Program-made: the position numbers and the translations under genes | Part shown: positions 17,872 through 27,796 of the stretch, one piece after another | How positions within the stretch are numbered: position 1 is the first letter of the stretch | How the letters are laid out: every line of letters starts with the position of its first letter | Source: Planctomycetota bacterium | Lineage (GTDB): Bacteria > Planctomycetota > UBA1135 > GCA-002686595 | Length of the DNA stretch: 64,000 bases | Direction: 5' to 3' | NCBI GenBank assembly: GCA_016712565.1 | Contig: JADJQU010000009.1 | Coordinates: 62,001 to 126,000 of the forward strand | The notes under the pieces: generated by a model | Database searches by the model: none | The model's input: only the letters and a program-made list of their open reading frames with translations | Told to the model about the DNA's origin: nothing

Positions 17872-20190
17872 TCAGCGATCCGGGAAATGCCGTCGCAGCG
17901 TGGCTTCCCACTGCCGCGCGGCAGGCGAATCCTCGCCCGTGAGCTCGCGGCGGATGTCCAGGGCCTGCTCCATGGCGGCGCGGGCTTCGTCGGCACGGCC
18001 CTGCCTGGCCAGCACCACGCCCAGCTGGAACAGGAGCGAACTGCTGGGGCTGCTGCGTTCCCCGGTGCCCGCACGCGCCTCCGTCAGGCCCTCGCGCAGC
18101 ACCCTCTCGGCGCGGGGGAGGTCCTTGGCCGCCACGGCCAGTTCGCTCTCGGCCGCGGCCAGCTCGAGCCGGTCCCGCAAGGACGGCCGCTCCTGGAGCG
18201 CGATCTGCGCGCGCACCGCGTCGATCAGGGCCAGCCCCTCCTGGGCCCGGCCCAGTCCCGCTTCGAGCTGCGCCAGCTTCAGGCGGTTGGTCTTCAGCCA
18301 GTCCCGGTCGTCGGCGCTGCCGGAATCCGCCGGATATTCGGCCAGGGCCGAGCGCAGCAGCTCCGCCGCCCGCGCGCGATCCGTGGCGAAGTAGGTGACC
18401 GCTTCGAGGGCCCCCATGCGCGAGCGCCATTCGCGACCGTCCAGGCCGGCGTCCAGGGCCGTGGTCGCGGCCGAGCGGTAGTGCTCCCGCGCCGCCTCCA
18501 GGTTTCCGCGGGCCTTGTGCACGGCCCCGAGCGTCTCCAGGGCGATGGCGCGCTCTTTGCTGGCGCCGTAGCCGTGCTCCACGAGTTGCCGCTCGGCGTC
18601 GGTGAGCAGCCGCTCGGCGCTGTCATAGTCGCTGCGCGAAAGGTGGATCTGGCCGAGCATCGAAAGCACGCCCGCCCTGGCCCTCGGCGCGTTGTCACCG
18701 GAGGCCGCGAGCCGGGCCATTTTCTCCAGGCTCTCCACGAGGGTGACGACGTGCCCGTCCCCGTGGGCGGGTGAAGCGTCCCTCAACACGCCGGTGATGA
18801 TCTCGTTGGCGACGCGCATGTCGAGCAGGGCCGCGCGCTCCGCTTCCAAGGAGCGTGAGAGTTCCATGCCGTGCCGTCGTTCGAGGTTGTAGAGCAGCGC
18901 CGGCACCCCAAAGAGCAGCAGGGCGCCGAGCAGCAAGGCCGCGGTCAAGGCGCGGTGCCGCCTGGCCCAACCCAGCGCGCGCGCGGCGACTCCCGGCGGT
19001 TTCGCGCGCACCGGCAGCCCCGCGAGCCAGCGATCGAGATCGCCCGCCAGGGCGGCGGCGTCGGGGTAGCGGTTGCGCGGCTCGAGGGCCATGGCCTCGA
19101 GGCAGACGCTTTCCAGATCGGCGTTGACGCGCCGATTGCGCCCCCGCAGGGCATCGATGCGGCCGTCCTGCACGCGCCGCTCCAGCTCGCCGCGGCTTTC
19201 GGCCTGGAACGGGACCTGCAAGGCCAACAACTCGTACAGCATCACGCCCGCCGAGTAGATGTCCGAGCGCACGTCGACGCCGCGTTCGCCCCGCAGCCGT
19301 TCCGGGGACATGTAGTGCAGCGTGCCCAGGTACGAGCCCGCGCGCGTCAGTCCGTCGCTGGACTCCGAACCGGTCAGGCCGAAATCGATCAGTCGGGCCC
19401 TCCCATCGCTGCCCAAGAGCACGTTCGAGGGCTTGACGTCGCGGTGCACGATGCCGCGGGAGTGCGCGTGGGCCAGGGCCAGGGCCACGTCGCGCGTCAC
19501 GGTGGCCGCGGCCTTCACCCACCCCGCCTCGAAGCCGGAGGGCAGGCTCGCGGACTCGCGCGAGCTCTGCGCGCGGTCACGGGCCGCCGCCAGGAGATCG
19601 ACACCCGCGAGACTCTCGGGCGCGCGACCCGCCACGACCCCCAACGCCTCGGCCAGCGTGCAGCCCTCGATCAACGGCATGGCGAGGTAAGGCACGCCGT
19701 CCACCTCGCCCGCCGCGTAGATCGGGACGATCCCCGGATGCTCCAACTGGGCGATGCTGGCGGCCTCGCGGCGGAAGCGCTCGCGGGCGCCGTCGAAGTA
19801 CAGGAGCTCGGGCCGCACCAACTTCAGCGCTACAGGGCGGTCGAGGGAGATCTGGCGCGCGCGGTAGACCACGCCCATGCCGCCCGCGGCGAGCCGCTCG
19901 ACCGGCTGGAAGTCGCCAAAACGCTCCGGCAGCGGCGCCGCTTCGGCATCCCGATCGTCGAGGCCCGCCTCGCGCAGGAACGCGAAGCGGCGCTGCAGCG
20001 CTTGGGCGTGCTCGGGATGGTCCGCGCAGGCCTGCTCGATGGCCCGGGCCCGCAGGGAGTCCTCACAGGCCAGGCAGGCCTGCATCAGCTCTCCCACGGC
20101 GTCGAGCCGGTCGGCTTCCGACTCCGCGGGATCGCGATCGCCGCCGGGGCTCGGCGGCTCGGAAGACAGGGATTCGGGGGCCTGGGTCAT
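17872..20190 (-). CDS. Membrane serine/threonine protein kinase with TPR sensor half
   Basis: A 772-residue Hanks-type kinase. The kinase domain is about residues 96-390: the Gly loop in LAAGGMGVVYRA, Lys123 in ALKLV, HRDVKPSN (249-256), DFG (269-271) and GTLHYMSPERL. A transmembrane helix (about 415-434) follows. The outer half is built of TPR-like helices (for example LSMLGQIHLSRSDYDSAERLL). An N-terminal Cys/His-containing helix region precedes the kinase. It is divergent from an ECF sigma gene across only 47 bp; pairing of this kind defines the planctomycete ECF-STK groups. The kinase probably controls that sigma factor by phosphorylation. The start at 20190 is chosen because the frame upstream runs into the sigma gene's leader. 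Confidence 0.9.
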   Translation of the reverse strand: MTQAPESLSSEPPSPGGDRDPAESEADRLDAVGELMQACLACEDSLRARAIEQACADHPEHAQALQRRFAFLREAGLDDRDAEAAPLPERFGDFQPVERLAAGGMGVVYRARQISLDRPVALKLVRPELLYFDGARERFRREAASIAQLEHPGIVPIYAAGEVDGVPYLAMPLIEGCTLAEALGVVAGRAPESLAGVDLLAAARDRAQSSRESASLPSGFEAGWVKAAATVTRDVALALAHAHSRGIVHRDVKPSNVLLGSDGRARLIDFGLTGSESSDGLTRAGSYLGTLHYMSPERLRGERGVDVRSDIYSAGVMLYELLALQVPFQAESRGELERRVQDGRIDALRGRNRRVNADLESVCLEAMALEPRNRYPDAAALAGDLDRWLAGLPVRAKPPGVAARALGWARRHRALTAALLLGALLLFGVPALLYNLERRHGMELSRSLEAERAALLDMRVANEIITGVLRDASPAHGDGHVVTLVESLEKMARLAASGDNAPRARAGVLSMLGQIHLSRSDYDSAERLLTDAERQLVEHGYGASKERAIALETLGAVHKARGNLEAAREHYRSAATTALDAGLDGREWRSRMGALEAVTYFATDRARAAELLRSALAEYPADSGSADDRDWLKTNRLKLAQLEAGLGRAQEGLALIDAVRAQIALQERPSLRDRLELAAAESELAVAAKDLPRAERVLREGLTEARAGTGERSSPSSSLLFQLGVVLARQGRADEARAAMEQALDIRRELTGEDSPAARQWEATLRRHFPDR

Positions 20191-20237
20191 CGAGTGGCGT
20201 GATGCGCCTCGCGCGGGGAGAATGGAACGCGCCCAGC

Positions 20238-20816
20238 ATGACACACTCGGACCAGGAGTCGATCCGGCAGGCCTCGACCGGCGATCCGGCCGCGGTGGAG
20301 CGCCTTTTGGTGCGCTATCTGCCCGATCTGGTGGAGTACCTGGACCGGCGCGCGGCCCGTTGGCTGCGGGGCCGCGAGTCGGCTGCCGACCTGGCCCAAT
20401 CGGTGTGCCGAGAGGTCCTGGTGCGCTTGCGCGACGGGCGCCTCCAGTTCCGAGGCGAGCCCCAGTTCCGCCAGTGGCTCTACCGCGCCGCGGTGATCAA
20501 GCTGGTGGAAAAGGGACGCCTCGGGGGCGCGGAGAAGCGCGACCCCGCGCGCGAGGTGCCGCAGTCCCATGCGGGTCCCGTCCTGTCGAGGCTCCCCTCG
20601 CCCAGCGAATTCGCCATGTTCCACGAGGACCTGGAGCGCTTCCAGACGGCCTTCTCGGCCCTGGGCTCCCGGGCGCGCAGCGTGATTTCCTACAAGCTCG
20701 TGGAGGGACTGTCCCACGAGGACATCGGCCGTCAATTGGGCGTCACCGCGGCCCATTCGCGGGTGCTCCTGGCGCGCGCCCTGGCCCAGCTCGCCCAGGG
20801 CGGCGTCGCTCCCTGA
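20238..20816 (+). CDS. ECF sigma factor (STK-associated type)
   Basis: A 192-residue ECF sigma factor. Region 2 shows SAADLAQSVCREVLVRL and FRQWLYRAAVIKLVEKGR; region 4 shows VISYKLVEGLSHEDIGRQLGVTAAHSRVLLARAL. The ATG at 20238 is preferred over the in-frame start at 20199, which adds only a non-conserved leader. No anti-sigma factor is adjacent; the divergent membrane kinase is the obvious regulator. Target genes cannot be read from the window. Its stop is 7 bp from the stop of the convergent propeller lipoprotein gene. Confidence 0.88.
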   Translation: MTHSDQESIRQASTGDPAAVERLLVRYLPDLVEYLDRRAARWLRGRESAADLAQSVCREVLVRLRDGRLQFRGEPQFRQWLYRAAVIKLVEKGRLGGAEKRDPAREVPQSHAGPVLSRLPSPSEFAMFHEDLERFQTAFSALGSRARSVISYKLVEGLSHEDIGRQLGVTAAHSRVLLARALAQLAQGGVAP

Positions 20817-20823
20817 GGGGTTT

Positions 20824-23544
20824 TCAGCGCCATGAGATGCGGCTGGCGATGGCGTGGGGGCCGCGGCCCAGCGCCACGCTTCCGACAACTCCCCAGGCGG
20901 AGGACGGCGGAGTCGGGATGCGCGCGGAGAGCAGGCCCGCCACGCCGTCGTCCGAGGTGGAAAGCAGGCCGTGCTCCAAGAGGCTGGGCTGACTGCAGCT
21001 GATCACCGCCCCTGGGTTGCTGGAGAGCGTCGCCGTCGGTGTCTGGCTCGCCGAGAGCAGGCCGCTCGGCCAGCTGCGGTTGATGGCGAAGGCGCGCTCG
21101 CTCTGGGGATCCAAGGCGAACACGGCGCTCGTGGGAGACAGGAAGAACCGCTCCACGGGGCGAGAACAGGTGAGGCGCGTCGGTGACCCGGACAGGTCGA
21201 ACGACGAGCCGAGTGCAACCAAGGCCCCATCCACGGGATCGATCGAGTAGGCCACCACGCGGGCCAGCTGCTGGTCCAACACGTAGGCGAATCGGCCGTC
21301 GAGCGGCAACCAGATGTCCGCGGGTCTCGGCAGGGAGTTCAGCGTGCTCGACGAGAGCAAAAATCCGCCCGGCAAGTGGATCGATGCGGTGGTCACCCGA
21401 CCTTCCTCCGGTTGGACGATGAACACGAATCGTCCAAGCACGTCCGAGCGCACCACGGCGTCCACCAGGGAACCGCTGAGTGCGAGCGAGCCCACCGTGT
21501 CCACGGTTCCGGTGCTCGAGTCCACGGAGAAGGCCACGATTCGGCCCGTGCGATCCACCGCGTGCAGGTGATCACCCGAAGTCGTGACCGCGAGAGCGAT
21601 CGGCTGGGACCCCGGGGAGAGCGCCTCGGTGTCCGTGGGAGTGAGCAGCTGCGTCGCGGGATCACACCGGAAGGCACTGATGCCGGGCCCCCCGAGGTCC
21701 GCGGTGAACACCAGCGGGGCCTCGTAGCTCGTCGCCACGTCCAGGGGAGTCGAGCCGCTCGCCACGGGCCCCTGGGCCGAAGCCAGCAACTCACCGGGCA
21801 CCACGGGATCGATGCGCACGGCAAGCAGCGTCGAGTCCGCCGCGCTGGTGACGAAGAACTGGTCCGCCACGGCCGTGCTGTCGTCACCGAACAGCGGAAC
21901 AAGGGCCCGTGGAAGCCGCCGTGTCCGCGTGCGCGACATCAGCTCGAAATCCCCACTGCCGGCGCGATAGGTCGAGAGCTGCTCCTGGGTCTCGTCGAGC
22001 ACGGCGATGTCGCTGGTTCGGGTGCCTAGGCCCAGGGCGATGGGCCGCCCGCCGATCACGTGGGTTGCGACGTTCGCCGTGGACAGCGTGCCGTCCGCGG
22101 CGCTCGAGAACACGTAGACCCGGCCCTGGGATCCGTCGGCCACGAAGACTTCCCGGACGTTCCCCAGGGACAGCTCACGGTAGTGCAGACTCGTCAGCTC
22201 GCCGCCGCGAGTGATCGACTGCGTCTGAACGGCCGCCGCCGCGCCGCCTGAGATCTCCGCCGGCGTCGACAGCGTGAAATTGCGCAGTGCTCCTGTGAGC
22301 GCATGGGTATTGAAGTCGTAGGTGCTCGTCGCCGCGTACAGGCGCCGGCCGCCGTCGCGATCCAGCAGCGCGGCGATCGCGACGTCCGCGCCCACCAGGA
22401 CGCTGCCGGCGCGCTGCTGCAGGATCGGAACCAGGTCGTACACGGTCAGTGTCCCCGGCGCGGAGGTGGCCAGCACGAGCACCTGATTCGTGGCCAGCAA
22501 CGCCGCGCTCGGCGCGAACGGCCCGGGGATCTGGGAAGGGCAGCAGATCGACCCATCTCCGGCGAGGTCGTAGCGCGTCACGCTGGCGTCCCCCACGACC
22601 ACCAGGTGCTGACCGTCGCTGGTGGCCAGGAGGTGCCTCACGCCGAAGGCGCCGGCCACCTGGGTCAGGGGCCCGAGCCGTCCCGAGGTCGTGTCCCGGT
22701 CGGCGCGGTAGAGGTTCGAGTCGGAGCATGCAGCGAAAACGAAACGCCCGTCCGCGGTGCCGACCGTCGCCACGGGCGCGGCCCCGTTGCAATAGGCGGC
22801 GTCGATGGGGCCGAACCCGAGGTTGCGATCGTCGAACACGTCCAAGGTGCCGTCGCCGCCGCTCGGGACCAGGTAGCCGCGCAGGCCCGGCGCCGGGAGG
22901 ATCTCGATCTGCACCTGGGCCGCGCTGCTGCCCAGGGGATTGGTCGCCGTCACGGTGTGCTGCGTGATGCCCAGGTCGCCGTCGCAGGTTCCCGAGATGA
23001 TCCCGTTCGCCGGATCGAGCGAGATCCCGCCGGGCAGCGCAGGGGAGACCGTGAAGGTCTCGGGCACACCGCTCAGGCCGGGGACGAGTTGCGGGAGGGC
23101 GCTCCCCCGCGGGACCGACGCCAGGGCGGGCTGATAGACCAACCCCGCGGGGGCTAGGCCGTCGAGCACTTCGATTCGCAGCGTCGTGGACGCGCTGAGC
23201 ACTCCCGCGGTGCGCGCCTCGATGGTGTAGAACAGCATCGGCTGCGGGATCACCGGAACCCCCGTGATCGTGCCCGTTGCGGGATCGATGTCGAGCCCCG
23301 CGGGCAGCCCGGGCACGCTGCCGAAGCTGTCCGGAGTGCAGTTCTGGACCGTCGCCGTGTTGGGCGTCATCGCCGCGGTGGCCCAGAGCCGCAGGCTTGG
23401 GGTGTCGTAGCTGACCGTTCTCGGCGGGGGCGAGGACGATTTGACCCCTCCGAAGCAGCCCAGGATGCTGTTGTCACAACTGCCCGCGATCAGGATCGCG
23501 ATCACCGGAATCCCATTGCGTACCCAAAGGCGAGAGGCGGACAT
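20824..23544 (-). CDS. Lipoprotein with putative-Ig repeats and a beta-propeller
   Basis: A 906-residue exported protein. Its N-terminus reads VIAILIAGSC, a lipobox-like signal. Two He_PIG-type Ig-like repeats follow (about 60-220), recognisable by LPAGLDIDPATGTITGVP and LPGGISLDPANGIISGTC. The rest (about 230-900) has repeated blades of the YVTN/lactonase-type propeller: TSDGQHLVVVGDASVTRYDL, VTTSGDHLHAVDRTGRIVAFSV, LDGRFAYVLDQQLARVVAYSID. A binding or scaffolding role at the cell surface is inferred; no catalytic residues are evident. Confidence 0.75.
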   Translation of the reverse strand: MSASRLWVRNGIPVIAILIAGSCDNSILGCFGGVKSSSPPPRTVSYDTPSLRLWATAAMTPNTATVQNCTPDSFGSVPGLPAGLDIDPATGTITGVPVIPQPMLFYTIEARTAGVLSASTTLRIEVLDGLAPAGLVYQPALASVPRGSALPQLVPGLSGVPETFTVSPALPGGISLDPANGIISGTCDGDLGITQHTVTATNPLGSSAAQVQIEILPAPGLRGYLVPSGGDGTLDVFDDRNLGFGPIDAAYCNGAAPVATVGTADGRFVFAACSDSNLYRADRDTTSGRLGPLTQVAGAFGVRHLLATSDGQHLVVVGDASVTRYDLAGDGSICCPSQIPGPFAPSAALLATNQVLVLATSAPGTLTVYDLVPILQQRAGSVLVGADVAIAALLDRDGGRRLYAATSTYDFNTHALTGALRNFTLSTPAEISGGAAAAVQTQSITRGGELTSLHYRELSLGNVREVFVADGSQGRVYVFSSAADGTLSTANVATHVIGGRPIALGLGTRTSDIAVLDETQEQLSTYRAGSGDFELMSRTRTRRLPRALVPLFGDDSTAVADQFFVTSAADSTLLAVRIDPVVPGELLASAQGPVASGSTPLDVATSYEAPLVFTADLGGPGISAFRCDPATQLLTPTDTEALSPGSQPIALAVTTSGDHLHAVDRTGRIVAFSVDSSTGTVDTVGSLALSGSLVDAVVRSDVLGRFVFIVQPEEGRVTTASIHLPGGFLLSSSTLNSLPRPADIWLPLDGRFAYVLDQQLARVVAYSIDPVDGALVALGSSFDLSGSPTRLTCSRPVERFFLSPTSAVFALDPQSERAFAINRSWPSGLLSASQTPTATLSSNPGAVISCSQPSLLEHGLLSTSDDGVAGLLSARIPTPPSSAWGVVGSVALGRGPHAIASRISWR

Positions 23545-23770
23545 GGCGGTTCCTGGGGCTTGAGTGGACCGAGGCGCCGCGTGGTGCGGACTCGCTCGGT
23601 CACCCCCCTTGAAGGGAACGGCGCGCCGGACGCTACGGGCGTTCCGGAGAAATCGCCTCCGAAGTGTCCCGAGCCGCCCACCCAGGCCTCCAGAGGACGT
23701 TCCCTCGACCGGCCGGCCCCCCGAGGGCCCGAGCCGCCCGGGAGGACCGGACCCAGCCCCCCGCCCCCCC

Positions 23771-24499
23771 TCAGCGCATCCAGCGCGCCACGGGCTCGCG
23801 CAGGGCGTTGGCCCACACGGCGTACCCGTAGGGCCCCGGATGCAGCAGATCCGGCATCACCGATTTGGGCAGCACGCCGGCGCTGTCGGTGAACGCCCGC
23901 GAGAGATCGAGCCACTCGGCGCCGTGGGCCTTGGCGATCGCCGGCAGCAGCCGATTGACGGCCTGGTTGTTGGCCCGCATGGGGTCGTCCACGGTCTCGC
24001 CGCGCGGGAAGATCGCCAAGAGCGCCAGCTTGGCCTCCGGGTAACGCCGGACGAGCTGCGCCAGGATCTCATCGATCCCCGCCGCGATGTCCGCCGGAGG
24101 GTCCATGCGGTGGCCCGTGTTGTTCGTGCCGATCATGACCACGATGGCCTTGGGCCGCAGGTGGTCGTAGGCGCCCTGCGCGAGCCGCCAAAGCACGTGC
24201 TCCGTGCGATCGCCGCTGACGCCCAGGTTCAGCGGGCCGTACTTGCCGAACTCGCCGTTCCACAGGTCGGGCACGGATTCCCACCCCTGGGTGATCGAAT
24301 CGCCGACGAACAGGAGCTGGGCCCCCGTGGCCGTCTTGGCGCGCAGGGCCAATTCCAGGTTGCGCTCGTGCATGCCCTCGTTCTCGACGGGCGCGAGCGT
24401 CAAGAGACTCGGAGGCACCGGCGCGGGCTTCGCCGCGGATTGGCAGGCGCCGACGACCGCGAGGGCAGAGGCGAGGGCCGCCGGAAGGACGATGCGCAT
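23771..24499 (-). CDS. GDSL/SGNH-family lipoprotein hydrolase
   Basis: A 242-residue protein with lipobox VVGAC (Cys19). SGNH blocks occur in order: block I FVGDSITQGW (catalytic Ser), block II GVSGDRTEHVLWRL (Gly), block III IGTNNTGH (Asn) and block V PDLLHPGPYGY (Asp and His). This layout matches the PAF-acetylhydrolase-like/SGNH esterases often found beside carbohydrate genes, where they deacetylate glycans. The gene starts 8 bp after the purH stop and is probably co-transcribed with it, a pairing without obvious functional logic. Confidence 0.85.
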   Translation of the reverse strand: MRIVLPAALASALAVVGACQSAAKPAPVPPSLLTLAPVENEGMHERNLELALRAKTATGAQLLFVGDSITQGWESVPDLWNGEFGKYGPLNLGVSGDRTEHVLWRLAQGAYDHLRPKAIVVMIGTNNTGHRMDPPADIAAGIDEILAQLVRRYPEAKLALLAIFPRGETVDDPMRANNQAVNRLLPAIAKAHGAEWLDLSRAFTDSAGVLPKSVMPDLLHPGPYGYAVWANALREPVARWMR

Positions 24500-24507
24500 G
24501 GGGATTC

Positions 24508-26109
24508 CTAGTGGCGAAAGTGACGGGAGGAAGTGAAGACCATCGGCACGCCGGCCTTGTCGCAGGCCGCGATCACCTCGGCGTCGCGCACGGAACCGCC
24601 GGGTTGCAGGATCGCCGTGACGCCGGCGGCGATGGCCGCCTCGACGCCGTCCGGGAAGGGGAAGAAGGCATCGGAGGCGAGCACCGACCCCCGGACTCGC
24701 TCGCCGGACTTGTGCACCGCGAGGCGCACCGAATCGACGCGGCTCATCTGGCCCGCCCCCACGCCGAGGATCTCGGTGCCCGCGGCGATCGCGATGGCGT
24801 TGGACTTGACGTGCTTGGCGATCCGGTTGGCGAAGATCAGTCCCTCGAGCTGCGCCGCCGTCGGGGCCGTGCGCGTGACCACCTTGCAGTCAGCCTCGCC
24901 CTCGGCCTTGAGGTCGCGGGTCTGCAGCAGGAATCCGCCCACGATCTGCTTCCACTCCAGGTCCGACTCGCGGCGCGACGACGGCCCGAAGGGTCCGCAC
25001 GCCAGGAGGCGCACGCTCTTGCCCCACTTCGGTTTCTGGGTCAGGAGTTCCAGGGCCTCGTCGTCGAACGCCGGGGCGATGATGGCCTCGACGAACCGGT
25101 TGCCGCTGACCAGGAACTGCGCCGAGGCGAGGTCCAGGGTCCGCGTGAAGGCCAGCACCGAACCGAAGGCCGAGATGGGATCGCCCGCCCAGGCCTTTTC
25201 CAGGGCCGCGGCGATGGTCGCCGCCGCCGCGGCGCCGCAGGGGTTGTTGTGCTTGGTGACCGCCACGAAGGGCCCATCGAACTCCTTCGCCAGGGCCAGG
25301 GCGGCGTCCAGGTCCACCAGGTTGTTGTAGGAAAGCTGCTTGCCGCCCAGAAGCTCGGCCCCGGCCACGCTGGGCTCCACCGGGCCGCCGGCATGGCGCG
25401 TGCGGTAGAAGGCGGCGCTCTGATGCGGGTTCTCGCCGTAGCGCAGGGTGCCCACCTTGGAGCCGGAGATCACCGCCGCCTCGGGGAACAGGTCGGCCGT
25501 GCGCCCGTCGGCCAGTTCCTGCCGGAACAGCCAGGAGGAGATCGCCGCGTCGTAGCGCGAGGTGGTCGTGAAGGCCTTGACCGCCAGCTCCCGCCGCAGG
25601 GCCGCGGTGAGCGCTCCCTGGTTCGCCTCCAGATCCGCCAGCACGCGGCCGTAGTCCGCCGGGTCCACCACCACGCCCACGAAGGCATGGTTCTTGGCCG
25701 CCGAGCGCACCATGGACGGGCCGCCGATGTCGATCTGCTCCACCGCCTCGTCGCGGGTGACGCCCTCCTTGGCCACGGTGGCCTCGAACGGATAGAGGTT
25801 GACCACCACCAGGTCGATGGCGCCGATGCCGTGCTCCTTCATGGCGCCCAGGTGCGAGGGATCGTCGCGCCGAGCCAGGATCCCCCCGTGGACCCTGGGA
25901 TGCAGGGTCTTGACGCGCCCGTGCATGATCTCGGGGAACTGCGTCACCTCGCTGACCTCGCGCACGGCGATCCCGGCGGCGCGCAGGGCCTTGTACGTGC
26001 CGCCGGTCGAGAGCACCTCGACCCCGCGCTGCACCAGAAGACGAACGAAACCCTCCAACCCCGTCTTGTCGTAGACGCTGACGAGCGCGCGGCGTACTTG
26101 ATTTTCCAT
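24508..26109 (-). CDS. purH: Bifunctional AICAR transformylase / IMP cyclohydrolase
   Basis: A 533-residue PurH, the enzyme for the last two steps of IMP synthesis. The N-terminal IMP cyclohydrolase domain has LVSVYDKTGLEGFVR, STGGTYKALRAAG, HGRVKTLHPRVHGG and NLYPFE. The C-terminal AICAR transformylase domain has LRYGENPHQSAAFY, KHNNPCGAA (catalytic Lys-His) and SDAFFPFPDG. Length is as usual for the family (510-540). The start at 26109 gives MENQVRRALVSVYDKTG. It is divergent from a sulfatase-like gene across 118 bp. Confidence 0.97.
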   Translation of the reverse strand: MENQVRRALVSVYDKTGLEGFVRLLVQRGVEVLSTGGTYKALRAAGIAVREVSEVTQFPEIMHGRVKTLHPRVHGGILARRDDPSHLGAMKEHGIGAIDLVVVNLYPFEATVAKEGVTRDEAVEQIDIGGPSMVRSAAKNHAFVGVVVDPADYGRVLADLEANQGALTAALRRELAVKAFTTTSRYDAAISSWLFRQELADGRTADLFPEAAVISGSKVGTLRYGENPHQSAAFYRTRHAGGPVEPSVAGAELLGGKQLSYNNLVDLDAALALAKEFDGPFVAVTKHNNPCGAAAAATIAAALEKAWAGDPISAFGSVLAFTRTLDLASAQFLVSGNRFVEAIIAPAFDDEALELLTQKPKWGKSVRLLACGPFGPSSRRESDLEWKQIVGGFLLQTRDLKAEGEADCKVVTRTAPTAAQLEGLIFANRIAKHVKSNAIAIAAGTEILGVGAGQMSRVDSVRLAVHKSGERVRGSVLASDAFFPFPDGVEAAIAAGVTAILQPGGSVRDAEVIAACDKAGVPMVFTSSRHFRH

Positions 26110-26227
26110 GCTGACCCTCCGGCCCACCCGGGCCTGGTGTGGTGACGTGCCAGTACCGCGGCATCGGCGGACGCCCCGGGATCCTCTTCCCGGGGGGCCG
26201 CGATGCCTGTCCAGGGAAAAGAGGTTA

Positions 26228-27796
26228 ATGTCCGGCCCCCCGATGCGCCACCCGCGTTCCGCCTTCACCGCCCTGACGCTCGCCCTCGCCGCCGCGAGCG
26301 CCTGCGACAGCGACGGCTCGCCCCCTCCGCGCAGGGCGAATGTGGTGCTCGTGGTGGTGGACACGCTGCGAGCCGACTACGCAGAGCCCCCGGACTCGGA
26401 CTCGAACCGGCCGCGCCGCGTTGAGCTGCCCAACCTGGAACGCTTCGCCGCGGACTCGGTCCGCTTCGGCACGGCCTTCGCCCACGCACCGCTGACGCTT
26501 CCCTCCCACGCCGCCCTGTTCAGCGCCCGCACACCCGCCGCCGCCGGCGTGCTGGTGAACGAGCAAGCCGTGGCCCGGGAGTTGCCCCTCTTGGCGGACT
26601 GGCTCAGGGAGCAGGGCTATGCACGGCAGGCCGTGGTTTCCCTGGCGACCCTCTGGCCCCCGGGCCCCGGCGACGGGCTCGACCGCGGCTTCGCGCGCTT
26701 CGTCCACGGCAAGAGCCCGATTTCCCCGGGCGAGTCCGTGAACCGCGACCTGACCGCGGCGCTCGACGGCCTCGCGGGTCAGGAACCGTTCTTCCTTTTC
26801 GCGCACTTCGCCGAGCCCCACGAGCCCTACGAGGCCCACGGCAGCGCGGTGGCCACGGCGGAGGTCACGTGGAACGGCCGCGCAATCCAGCCCCTGCGCA
26901 CTTCCGAGTGGGCCGAGGAAACCCTGGACCTGCAGCTCGCCCCCGGCGAAAACCGGCTCACGATTCGCTCCGCGGCCGCGTTCAAGGTCCGCACGCTGGA
27001 ATTCCGCGCCGCGGGGGCCGTGCTGCCTTCGAGGATCGAACACAGCGACCTCCTGGAGGAGACTCGCGAATTCGCCGTCGCCGTGGACAACCCCACGGCC
27101 GAGCCCCGGGCGGCGCGCCTCCACCTGTGGCTCCACGACGTGCCGAGCATCGCCGAGATGCCCGCGCGCTACCGCGCCGAGGCCGAGGCCGCCGACCGCG
27201 CCTTCGGCGTCCTGCTGGAGTCGCTGAAGAGCCGCGGGCTCTACGACGACAGCCTGATCGTGTTCACTTCGGACCACGGCGAGGCCCTGGGCGAGCGAGG
27301 CGTCGTCGGCCACGTGGTCCATCTCCACGATGAGCTGCTGCACGTGCCGCTGATGATCAAGCTGCCCCGGGGCCACGCCGCCGCGCGGGATCTGGCGCGC
27401 TCCAGCCGCGATCTCGCGCGGCTGATCGACGTGGTGCCGACCCTGCTCGAGGTCCTGGGCCTGCCGCCGCTGCCCGGCGCCGAGGGCGAATCCCTGCTCC
27501 AGTCGCGCGAGCGGGTGCTCTTCGCCCAGACCAGCGCGCCCGAGGCCCCACGCACGCTGCTCCTCCTGCGCGACCTGCGGACCAAGCTCATCTACGACGT
27601 GGCGGCGGACTCGTTCACGATGTACGACCTGGCCGCGGACCCCGGAGAAACCACGGACATCTTCCCCAAGGCCGGCGGTCAAGAGCTCGCTTGGCAGAAG
27701 CAACTGCGCGAGCTGGGGAAGGCCTCCCGCCCCGCGGAAACGCCCAGCGGAGCGGATCCGGCGTTCCGCGAGCGCCTGAAGGCGTTGGGCTACTGA
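26228..27796 (+). CDS. Sulfatase-superfamily lipoprotein lacking the formylglycine cysteine
   Basis: A 522-residue alkaline-phosphatase-fold protein. VLVVVDTLRADY supplies the metal Asp pair and IVFTSDHGEALGERG the second metal site. Where sulfatases have C-x-P-S-R it reads LTLPSH, so the nucleophile position is Thr and no formylglycine can form. It is therefore more likely a phosphohydrolase or transferase, or an enzyme with Thr chemistry. An insert at about 200-300 looks like a beta-sandwich. The signal ends in ASAC. The ATG at 26228 has AGAGG four bases upstream; the in-frame ATG at 26243 is the alternative. Confidence 0.82.
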   Translation: MSGPPMRHPRSAFTALTLALAAASACDSDGSPPPRRANVVLVVVDTLRADYAEPPDSDSNRPRRVELPNLERFAADSVRFGTAFAHAPLTLPSHAALFSARTPAAAGVLVNEQAVARELPLLADWLREQGYARQAVVSLATLWPPGPGDGLDRGFARFVHGKSPISPGESVNRDLTAALDGLAGQEPFFLFAHFAEPHEPYEAHGSAVATAEVTWNGRAIQPLRTSEWAEETLDLQLAPGENRLTIRSAAAFKVRTLEFRAAGAVLPSRIEHSDLLEETREFAVAVDNPTAEPRAARLHLWLHDVPSIAEMPARYRAEAEAADRAFGVLLESLKSRGLYDDSLIVFTSDHGEALGERGVVGHVVHLHDELLHVPLMIKLPRGHAAARDLARSSRDLARLIDVVPTLLEVLGLPPLPGAEGESLLQSRERVLFAQTSAPEAPRTLLLLRDLRTKLIYDVAADSFTMYDLAADPGETTDIFPKAGGQELAWQKQLRELGKASRPAETPSGADPAFRERLKALGY

